A DNA stretch of 6,070 nt, taken from NCBI GenBank assembly GCA_934700375.1, contig CAKUXT010000126.1:1-6070 (forward strand), written 5' to 3'. The notes beneath the pieces were generated by a model, which had not been told where the DNA came from, made no database searches, and saw only the letters and a program-made list of their open reading frames with translations. The translations under genes and the position numbers were made by a program. Origin of the DNA: an uncultured Bacilli bacterium. Lineage in GTDB: Bacteria; Bacillota_I; Bacilli_A; RFN20; CAG-288. Below are positions 1-4,507 of the stretch, one piece after another (the first letter of the stretch is position 1; each line of letters begins with the position of its first letter).

Positions 1-447
1 GATGACTCTCATCATGCTTGCACCATAAGGAAGCATGGTACCCATGGATTCCATCAAACCACGCGTATAGGCTTCGAAAGCCTTTGCGATTTCAGGATGT
101 TCTTTGACGTTTTCGGTGCAGCCGACCATCATCTCCAAAGTGCCAGGAGCGAAGATTTGCATGAAGTAGAGTGTCTCTCCTTTTTCGGAATAGATTTTGA
201 TGACACCGAGGTATCCTAAACGATCGAGGATTCTCTTGGTGTCTTCTTTGGATTTTTTGCACTTCTCCGCAACATACTCAAGAGTTCTAGGCTTTCTTAA
301 GCCGAGAGAGGAAGCGACATCGGCTTCTTCGTCAGTAAGACAATTCAGTGCATAGTATTCGGGGGACTCTTCTGTGATTTTTGTCATCATACCAGCAATG
401 CCACCCATCACTTTGACAAGGTGCAAAATGCTTTTTCTCATAGCCAT
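1..447 (-). CDS. N-terminal 149 residues of an anaerobe-type FAD/4Fe-4S oxidoreductase-like protein (partial)
   Basis: The reading frame is open from an ATG at 447 to the window edge, so only the N-terminus is visible. The start is supported by a strong GAAAGGAGAT site about 7 bases upstream. A second Met at residue 3 is a less well placed alternative. The visible part is soluble. It contains a winged-helix-like stretch (about residues 36-95, with a core resembling RKPRTLEYVAEKCKKSKEDT) followed by APGTLEMMVGCTENVKEHPE (100-119) and a Met-rich segment near 131-147. From memory this layout, with 'SPEYY' near residue 28 and 'PGxxExMV' near 101, resembles the N-terminal module of large Firmicutes proteins annotated as FAD-dependent or pyridine-nucleotide oxidoreductases with 4Fe-4S centres. 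No cofactor motif is inside the window, so the enzymatic call is inference. It follows a TetR gene by 50 bp without a terminator and is probably co-transcribed with it. Confidence 0.5.
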   Translation of the reverse strand, partial: MAMRKSILHLVKVMGGIAGMMTKITEESPEYYALNCLTDEEADVASSLGLRKPRTLEYVAEKCKKSKEDTKRILDRLGYLGVIKIYSEKGETLYFMQIFAPGTLEMMVGCTENVKEHPEIAKAFEAYTRGLMESMGTMLPYGASMMRVI

Positions 448-497
448 AGTGTAATATCTCCTTTCTATGATTGATTTTTCGGATATTTCTTTTTTTG

Positions 498-1031
498 TCA
501 GAGCAACGCTTTGTATTTGTCAGGAATGGCATCATCGATCTGTTTTGCCAACTCTTTTTTCTGTATTGGTCTTCCGCTGAATAACCAGTCCCTTACGGTA
601 TAGACTGAACCATAGATGATGAATTTCGCTGTGTAGATCTCTTTGTCACTGAGACATTGCTTGTTCTTCTCTATACATTTCTCATTCATACGATTGAAAG
701 AGTACTCGAAGACATACTGAGCGTAAGAGTTCACGCCGAAATACATAAAGGCATTCTTGACACGAGCGCTGTCTTTTTCGATGAATGTCAGAATATTCAG
801 AACGAGGTCAAACCAGCTCTTGCATGCGTTTTTGGAAAAGATCTCATCAAGAACTCGTTTGTAGTTGTAATTCATGACATCATATTTATCCAAAAAATAT
901 CGATAGAATGTAGCTTTTGATACACCGGATTCTTCGATAATCATATTGACGGTGATTTTATCCAAAGAATATTTTCTGGATAAAGCGTTGAAGCAATCGG
1001 TGATATGTTGTTTGGTGATGTTTTTTGACAT
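498..1031 (-). CDS. TetR/AcrR-family transcriptional regulator
   Basis: This 177-residue protein has the usual TetR size and layout. The N-terminal helix-turn-helix covers about residues 8-50. Its turn and recognition helix read IIEESGVSKATFYRYF (31-46), a near-consensus TetR signature. The C-terminal ligand/dimer domain (about 72-175) contains FIIYGSVYTVRDWLFSG, like the TetR_C_8/DhaS-type C-terminal region. The frame continues upstream to 1094, but the ATG at 1031 is chosen because it has an AGGG site 8 bases before it and because TetR proteins begin only a few residues before helix 1. The preceding 21 codons are AT-rich leader sequence. It lies upstream of the oxidoreductase gene on the same strand and divergent from the membrane-protein gene, which is the standard arrangement for an autoregulated local repressor. 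The ligand is unknown. Confidence 0.92.
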   Translation of the reverse strand: MSKNITKQHITDCFNALSRKYSLDKITVNMIIEESGVSKATFYRYFLDKYDVMNYNYKRVLDEIFSKNACKSWFDLVLNILTFIEKDSARVKNAFMYFGVNSYAQYVFEYSFNRMNEKCIEKNKQCLSDKEIYTAKFIIYGSVYTVRDWLFSGRPIQKKELAKQIDDAIPDKYKALL

Positions 1032-1084
1032 GTATGCCCTCACATTTTTGGTTTTTACAAAAAAAATAAAAAATATTCTGCTTG

Positions 1085-1113
1085 AGAATAACATAACAAC
1101 ATTTGTTTATCAA
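1085..1113 (-). promoter_or_regulatory. Sigma-A-type promoter for the TetR-oxidoreductase operon
   Basis: On the minus strand, TTGATA (1113-1108) and TATTCT (1090-1085) are separated by exactly 17 bases. The -35 matches the consensus at 5 of 6 positions and the -10 at 4 of 6. It lies about 54 bases upstream of the TetR start codon. This was found by inspection only. Confidence 0.5.
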
Positions 1114-1145
1114 TTTTAATGAGACACTAATTTGAAAACGTATTG

Positions 1146-1158
1146 TTTTGAGACAAAA
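1146..1158. promoter_or_regulatory. Candidate TetR operator palindrome
   Basis: TTTTG-AGA-CAAAA is a perfect inverted repeat with 5-base arms. It overlaps the proposed plus-strand -35 (TTGAGA) and lies about 33 bases upstream of the minus-strand -35. The hexamer GAGACA inside it also occurs at 1121-1126. A repressor bound here could affect both divergent promoters. The palindrome is seen directly; its assignment to the neighbouring TetR protein is inference. It is short for a TetR operator, and the GGTTATAGTTAACC repeat at 1204-1217 is an alternative site. Confidence 0.3.
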
Positions 1159-1175
1159 GTGACAAAGAGTATTAC
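1148..1175 (+). promoter_or_regulatory. Probable promoter for the divergent membrane-protein gene
   Basis: TTGAGA (1148-1153) is followed after 16 bases by TATTAC (1170-1175). A start near 1182 would leave a leader of roughly 90 bases that includes the small hairpins at 1204-1250. Another -10-like hexamer, TATAGT at 1209 in reduced form, has no good -35, so this pair is preferred with modest confidence. Confidence 0.35.
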
Positions 1176-1203
1176 ATATTTGGTTTCTTTCCTACTTTCT
1201 TTA

Positions 1204-1250
1204 GGTTATAGTTAACCCATAGGGTTTCCGATTATTCTTTTGACGGAAAC
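1204..1250 (+). promoter_or_regulatory. Leader with three chained inverted repeats before the ribosome-binding site
   Basis: Three inverted repeats overlap in series: GGTTA/TAACC (1204-1208 with 1213-1217), AACCC/GGGTT (1214-1218 with 1222-1226) and GTTTCCG/CGGAAAC (1224-1230 with 1244-1250). Each shares an arm with the next, so neighbouring stems exclude one another in RNA. The last stem ends 13 bases before the GGAG (1264-1267) that serves the ATG at 1274. The first repeat could instead be a DNA operator. The repeats are certain; any switching function is a guess. Confidence 0.3.
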
Positions 1251-1273
1251 ACATTATCAAAAAGGAGCCTATC

Positions 1274-2278
1274 ATGGACAACGAAAAGAAAGCAGCAAGA
1301 GCCGCCAAGCTCAAGAAAATGTTTGCTCCCGGTCCTGAAGCGATGGATTATCGCGTCACACCAGGCCTTGACATCTTCTTAAAATGGCTTATGTTCACAG
1401 TGACGATTTTAGGAATCTCTGTTCTGACTTCTAAATTCCAAGCTTATGCGAACATTCCGTTCAACATCGTTTGTGGCATTATCGTTCTTATCGCGATGAA
1501 GCCGGTCTTCTTCGAAACACTCAAACTTACTACATTACTCGTCGGAAGAACTATTGTATTGTTTGCCTGTTTCGGATTGCTTCCTGGACCAGTCTTCATA
1601 GTCATCGTCTTAGGTCTTTACATCATCAACATCTTAGAAGCTACAATGACTGACTTCTTCAAGAACAAGCAGTACTTCAATGGCGTTTCCGGTTTATTCA
1701 TCGCTATCGGTGCTTCCGCTTTCTTCTTAGGATCCACCTGGGGAACAACAACAACAGCCAACTCTCCTATCTACTTCATCGATGGTTTCTCTAAGCTCGG
1801 TTCTCCTGTCAACTTCACTTCTTCTTATTTCACAAATCAGTCCACATTATGGAACGCCAATGTCACCGGTACTACAACAGTCGGTATTGCTATCACCGTC
1901 GCTATGATGATTGCCTATACCATCTGGAACTGGTTGTTCGTCACTGGTGAATTCTCTTCCTCTGTCGCTTTGATGCATGTCGGATTCCTTCTCGCCCCTA
2001 TCTTCGGCGTCTTCGTCGGACCTCTTGTCGGTATGGGCAGATTCGGAATGCTTCCTGATCCTGGTCTCTGGTTATTATTCCGTGCCAGCACCCTTACATT
2101 CGGTGGCATCCTTCAAATCGGTGGTAAGAGATGGTTTGAAGAAAACTTCCATTATGATCCGTTTGACAGAAAGGTCAACTACATCAAGAACAGCAAGCCG
2201 ATTCAGATCTGCTGCATGATTGTCTGCGTTGCCTTGATGACATTTGCTGTCATCGCTGGATTTGTTCCTGCCGCTTAA
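1274..2278 (+). CDS. Multi-span integral membrane protein of unrecognised family
   Basis: This 334-residue protein starts at an ATG with AAAGGAG 6 bases upstream. The N-terminus (1-30) is charged and rich in Lys and Ala, so it is probably cytoplasmic. Hydrophobic segments then lie near residues 33-53, 61-80, 86-104, 106-124, 137-155, 200-222, 229-252, 264-283 and 310-330, giving about 8-9 spans. Between spans five and six is a 45-residue polar stretch rich in Thr, Ser and Asn (STWGTTTTANSP, later NQSTLWNANVTG), probably an outside loop. Gly/Pro-rich GFLLAPIFGVFVGPLVGMG (237-255) and GMLPDPGLW suggest a pore or substrate path. I do not recognise the family. It is divergent from a TetR-oxidoreductase operon, which suggests joint control and perhaps transport linked to that enzyme's substrate. 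It ends in its own terminator. Confidence 0.85.
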   Translation: MDNEKKAARAAKLKKMFAPGPEAMDYRVTPGLDIFLKWLMFTVTILGISVLTSKFQAYANIPFNIVCGIIVLIAMKPVFFETLKLTTLLVGRTIVLFACFGLLPGPVFIVIVLGLYIINILEATMTDFFKNKQYFNGVSGLFIAIGASAFFLGSTWGTTTTANSPIYFIDGFSKLGSPVNFTSSYFTNQSTLWNANVTGTTTVGIAITVAMMIAYTIWNWLFVTGEFSSSVALMHVGFLLAPIFGVFVGPLVGMGRFGMLPDPGLWLLFRASTLTFGGILQIGGKRWFEENFHYDPFDRKVNYIKNSKPIQICCMIVCVALMTFAVIAGFVPAA

Positions 2279-2305
2279 TCAAGTCGATTAAAACAAACGA
2301 TTTAA

Positions 2306-2336
2306 GGTTAGTGTCATATCGGCGCTAACCTTTTTT
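2306..2336 (+). terminator. Intrinsic terminator of the membrane-protein gene
   Basis: GGTTAGTGTC and GGCGCTAACC form a 10-bp stem with three G-U pairs around a 5-base loop (ATATC), followed by six T residues. It begins 28 bases after the stop codon. Stem, loop and U-tract are all textbook. Confidence 0.92.
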
Positions 2337-2499
2337 GCTACGTGATAATTTGTTTATACAGTCATAATAAGCAGTTCATCTGATTATAACTATAGTTTCA
2401 TTGGCATAGTGATAGTATGAACGATTTTTGCCTATTACATGAAACCTTTCCTTATATAATCCTTTTCATTGTCGAGGAGAACATCTTTTAAGGCAAACT

Positions 2500-2569
2500 A
2501 AAAAGGGCTGTGAAGCCCTCGATTGCATTTCTGTTCTATTTAGAAATGATCGAATTCTTTAACAGCCCC
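2500..2569 (-). terminator. Terminator of the YwaF-like gene, with a competing larger fold
   Basis: Read on the minus strand, AGGGCT-TCAC-AGCCCT runs straight into five U residues: a compact intrinsic terminator (2519-2500). The same 3' arm is also perfectly complementary to GGGCTGT further upstream in the transcript (2568-2562 with 2511-2505). That larger fold would enclose a second strong stem: CATTTCT/AGAAATG plus TCGAT/ATCGA with a 2-base bulge (2519-2532 with 2542-2553). The stop codon of the gene lies 15 bases before this block. Either fold places a GC-rich stem next to the U-tract. Confidence 0.75.
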
Positions 2570-2583
2570 TTAGGTTATTAGAT

Positions 2584-3498
2584 TCAGTTCTGAGTGTTTG
2601 AAACGGAGACTTCTTTGTTCTTGAGTTTATAGGCTGCATATCTACTCATGCAATATCTGACAAGACAATTGAGGAAGTAGACGATTGTTGCAAGGAAGGA
2701 GAAGCTAAGGACATAGGCGATGTAATTTACAAACCAACCGCACTTCATCCAGATTTTAGAATAGACAGGCATGTTGGAGACAAAGTAAGGAGAAATGTAG
2801 AAGCAGGAAGCAATATCCGGATCATAAAGAGGAGTGTTGGTGACGTCTTTGAACGGCTTTCCGTCTGCCGGCTTGTAGTTGATTCCGCCTGTGTAATGAA
2901 GCGTTACGTTGATCAATTGAGCGATGACGGTGAGTCCGACGAATATGGCGATAGAACCGAGGAAGTATTTATAGTCTTTCTTTAAGTCTTTTCCGATTCC
3001 TGCATGAATGACTGAGAGGATAGCGACTTGAAGAATCAGAACGTGCCAGACAAAGGAACGGATGGTGTCGAAGATGCTGCTCCAACGGCATAGCTGTCCT
3101 TGGCCGAATAATAACGGGAAGATACCGGCAATCATGCAGTAGATGCCTAAGTAATAGAACATCGGCATTCTTATCTTTTCATTCTTGATGAACGGCAGGA
3201 TCATACAGAAGTAGATCGGTATACTGCAGAACTGGAATGGGACACTGGAATAATCATAATGTCCGAAGAAGAAGTAGCGGTTGATTTCGTGATAGATTTC
3301 CATTCCTAAGAACAGCAGTCCATATACAAGGATAATACCATTCAGCAGCTTTTTGTTTTTGGTTTTGTTGATGTATTTTGCAAGGAATGCGACAGCGACG
3401 ATTGTCATCAGTCCGACTAGAACGCATAACAGAGGAACAAGACTCCAAGGCTTACACGCCGGTTTCTCTTGTTCAAAATCATTGAAGAAATTAATCAT
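2584..3498 (-). CDS. YwaF/TMEM164-like integral membrane protein
   Basis: This 304-residue protein has about seven hydrophobic segments: near residues 19-41, 51-71, 86-104, 113-131, 150-166, 178-199 and 254-280. The region SVPFQFCSIPIYFCMILPF (85-103) and the later FVWHVLILQVAIL (149-161) resemble the conserved 'LPLxLCSI' and membrane His motifs I remember from the YwaF (TIGR02206) family, which is related to eukaryotic TMEM164. C91 and H152 are the candidates for the conserved pair. The frame stays open to 3591, but the ATG at 3498 has GAGG 7 bases before it and follows a promoter that would lie inside the longer version. The tail (282-304) is basic then polar, probably cytoplasmic. The gene is monocistronic, convergent with its left neighbour. 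YwaF's function is unknown; TMEM164 is reported to act as a lipid acyltransferase, so a lipid role is possible but unproven. Confidence 0.65.
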   Translation of the reverse strand: MINFFNDFEQEKPACKPWSLVPLLCVLVGLMTIVAVAFLAKYINKTKNKKLLNGIILVYGLLFLGMEIYHEINRYFFFGHYDYSSVPFQFCSIPIYFCMILPFIKNEKIRMPMFYYLGIYCMIAGIFPLLFGQGQLCRWSSIFDTIRSFVWHVLILQVAILSVIHAGIGKDLKKDYKYFLGSIAIFVGLTVIAQLINVTLHYTGGINYKPADGKPFKDVTNTPLYDPDIASCFYISPYFVSNMPVYSKIWMKCGWFVNYIAYVLSFSFLATIVYFLNCLVRYCMSRYAAYKLKNKEVSVSNTQN

Positions 3499-3518
3499 AA
3501 TTGAACCTCGATGTGCAT

Positions 3519-3527
3519 ATTCTACCA
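3519..3527 (-). promoter_or_regulatory. Extended -10 promoter of the YwaF-like gene
   Basis: TGG-TAGAAT on the minus strand fits the extended -10 pattern (TGn plus a hexamer matching TATAAT at 5 of 6). There is no clear -35 at the right distance, which extended -10 promoters can tolerate. Transcription would begin about 15 bases before the ATG at 3498, just ahead of the GAGG site. This supports the shorter start for the gene. Confidence 0.4.
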
Positions 3528-3756
3528 AATATGAGTCCTGTTTGCTATTGCTACATGGATTCTTGAAACAACCTTTATAAATGTGCTCCATATATTTGGC
3601 TTTTACATTATGGTTTTTTTGTAAGGAAAAACAGTTTTGGGTAATATCTTCTTGTGAATTCAGTAAGACAAAAGGTTTGTTTTGAATTGCTTGTCAAATG
3701 GTCTGACGGTTACATTTAGATTGAATTTTCTCATTCGATTTTTTTATGTGTGCATA

Positions 3757-3790
3757 AAACTTGTTTATGAACTGGTTCATAAACAAGTTT
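3757..3790. repeat. 34-bp palindrome with 16-base perfect arms and a 2-base centre
   Basis: AAACTTGTTTATGAAC and GTTCATAAACAAGTTT are exact reverse complements separated by TG. Such a gapless palindrome suits a DNA-binding site or cruciform more than an RNA hairpin. Only three T residues follow it on the plus strand, so it is a poor terminator. The centre GAAC-TG-GTTC has a 2-base gap, unlike the 4-base gap of a Gram-positive LexA box. Confidence 0.9.
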
Positions 3791-3814
3791 GTATACGAGA
3801 TACTTACCTATATC

Positions 3815-3828
3815 ACCAATTACTTGGT
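3815..3828. repeat. Small inverted repeat ACCAA-TTAC-TTGGT
   Basis: Perfect 5-base arms around a 4-base loop, 24 bases right of the 34-bp palindrome and 4 bases left of the next hairpin. Alone it is weak; the clustering of three in under 100 bases is what makes it notable. Confidence 0.55.
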
Positions 3829-3832
3829 AAAC

Positions 3833-3850
3833 GCCACGCATATACGTGGC
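3833..3850. repeat. Inverted repeat GCCACG-CATATA-CGTGGC
   Basis: Perfect 6-base GC-rich arms around a 6-base centre in otherwise AT-rich DNA. TTATAC follows on the plus strand and TTTACC on the minus strand, so it is not an intrinsic terminator either way. It is the third palindrome of the cluster 3757-3850. Confidence 0.65.
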
Positions 3851-3900
3851 TTATACTAAAAAGCATTTACCGATTGGCAAAAGCTTTCTCCTATTATTTT

Positions 3901-3926
3901 AAAATACTGATTTGCACACAGGTGAT
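3901..3926 (+). repeat. Left terminal inverted repeat of the miniature element
   Basis: It matches the reverse complement of 4260-4285 at 25 of 26 bases; the single difference is C at 3919 against T in the partner. Identity stops abruptly at both ends of the repeat, as expected of a transposon end. Confidence 0.8.
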
Positions 3927-3938
3927 AAAAACACACGC

Positions 3939-4244
3939 ATGTCATGGAATGACGGATTACGGAACGGAAACGTATTTCCAGATTTTTTTAGTATGCGGAT
4001 TACAGAACGGAAACAAAAAGAAGGCTTTTTCATAAGCTAATTTGAAAATATCTTCATAATTTATCATGCTAATCTACACCATGGCGGATACGAAAGGGAT
4101 GACATACAGGACTGGTGCAATCTCTTCAGTTTCATCTGGAATCACCCCGGAAATCTACCCGAAATGATATACGACATTATGCGGTTTGTCTTGAATTATA
4201 GGGAAACGCTTCGATATCGTGATCTTTTCAGCAAAAAGTCATAG
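3939..4244 (+). pseudogene. Broken frame inside the miniature element, possible transposase remnant
   Basis: A frame starting at ATG 3939 reads 33 codons to a TAA at 4038. It then continues in the same frame for another 67 codons to a TAG at 4242. The second part has a protein-like mixed composition, with GGYERDDIQDWCNLFSFIWN and PEMIYDIMRFVLNYRETLRY, unlike translated AT-rich junk. It begins immediately after the stop, with no start codon until EMIYD. Its end lies just inside the right inverted repeat, where a transposase C-terminus would be. The first part (MSWNDGLRNGNVF, then a basic stretch) contains the direct repeats and may not be coding. I do not recognise the family. Either a stop has interrupted the frame or a deletion joined two remnants. 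Confidence 0.4.
3953..4014 (+). repeat. Two 19-base direct repeats 43 bases apart
   Basis: CGGATTACGGAACGGAAAC (3953-3971) and CGGATTACAGAACGGAAAC (3996-4014) differ at one base. The 43-base offset is not a multiple of three, so the copies are read in different frames and are not a protein repeat. They lie just inside the left inverted repeat, where transposase-binding subterminal repeats would be expected. Confidence 0.8.
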
Positions 4245-4259
4245 AAAAGCACATTCTCC

Positions 4260-4285
4260 ATCACCTATGTGCAAATCAGTATTTT
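4260..4285 (-). repeat. Right terminal inverted repeat of the miniature element
   Basis: Reverse-complement partner of 3901-3926 (25 of 26 bases). The remnant frame stops 15 bases to its left, and TATTTT follows immediately to its right. Confidence 0.8.
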
Positions 4286-4296
4286 TATTTTATTGG

Positions 4297-4327
4297 TTCT
4301 CGTAATTTGAATATGTTTTTACGAGAA
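4297..4327. repeat. Inverted repeat TTCTCGTAA / TTACGAGAA
   Basis: Perfect 9-base arms with a 13-base loop, just outside the right end of the miniature element. An overlapping part of the left arm (TCGTAATT, 4300-4307) can instead pair with AATTACGA at 4337-4344. No T-tract follows on either strand, so it is not an ordinary terminator, although it lies downstream of the minus-strand pair. Confidence 0.65.
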
Positions 4328-4346
4328 GAGTCAATCAATTACGAAA

Positions 4347-4368
4347 ATGAAATTATTATTCATTTCAT
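4347..4368. repeat. Inverted repeat ATGAAAT / ATTTCAT
   Basis: Perfect 7-base arms around an 8-base loop in AT-rich sequence. The composition makes a chance origin plausible. It is reported because it adjoins the pair of alternative hairpins at 4297-4344. Confidence 0.4.
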
Positions 4369-4507
4369 GTGAGTCTTTTAGCTTTACGCAAATTCCTTAT
4401 GCTTCCATATGTAACCTTTTCTTTTATATGGTTAGAAATGTTTTTTATATTCTGATGAAATTGGTTTGCTTTGAGACAGCTGGTCATAAGCACAAGTACA
4501 CGATGAC

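Larger units (their letters stand above)
3901..4285 (+). mobile_element. Probable miniature, internally deleted insertion sequence (MITE-like), 385 bp
   Basis: The ends are 26-base inverted repeats that differ at one position, beginning AAAATACTGATTTGCACA. They are flanked directly by TATTTT on the left (3895-3900) and TATTTT on the right (4286-4291), a candidate 6-base target duplication. The flank is low-complexity and partly palindromic with the repeat tips, so the duplication is not certain. Inside, a plus-strand frame ends 15 bases before the right repeat, as transposase genes often do, and is broken by a stop. The size is far below that of an IS with a complete transposase. I read it as a deletion derivative that would need a transposase supplied from elsewhere. 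The IS family is not identified. Confidence 0.55.
3528..4507. other. 980-bp gene-poor segment rich in palindromes and holding a probable miniature IS
   Basis: No intact gene is convincing here on either strand. The two open frames with ATG starts (3682-4035 and 4347-4547, plus) lack ribosome-binding sites and run through inverted and direct repeats. What can be supported is listed separately: a 34-bp palindrome, two small hairpins, an inverted-repeat-bounded element with a decayed frame, and two further hairpins before the antitoxin-like gene. No promoter was recognised. The segment separates core-like genes on the left from an AT-richer toxin-antitoxin-like pair on the right. Confidence 0.6.

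Noticed and set aside
332..535. 67-residue minus-strand open frame
   Set aside because: It overlaps the start of the oxidoreductase-like gene and the end of the TetR gene in another frame, with a basic, low-information product.
657..920. 87-residue plus-strand open frame
   Set aside because: It lies wholly antisense to the TetR gene, which has a clear helix-turn-helix, and has no start signals.
2340..2499. Small gene or regulatory RNA between the convergent terminators
   Set aside because: A TATATAAT and a GAGGAGA are visible, but no -35 at a fitting distance and no start codon follow the purine-rich site, so nothing can be supported.
3757..3790. LexA/SOS box inside the 34-bp palindrome
   Set aside because: Gram-positive SOS boxes have GAAC and GTTC separated by four bases; here the gap is two, and no SOS-type gene is adjacent.
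3682..4035. 117-residue plus-strand open frame starting at ATG 3682
   Set aside because: It has no ribosome-binding site, runs through three palindromes and the left inverted repeat of the miniature element, and its composition (rich in Tyr, Leu, Phe, His, Cys) looks like translated AT-rich non-coding DNA.
3757..4368. CRISPR array suggested by the density of repeats
   Set aside because: The repeats differ from one another and are not evenly spaced; only one direct repeat occurs twice, at a 43-base offset, and no cas gene is present.
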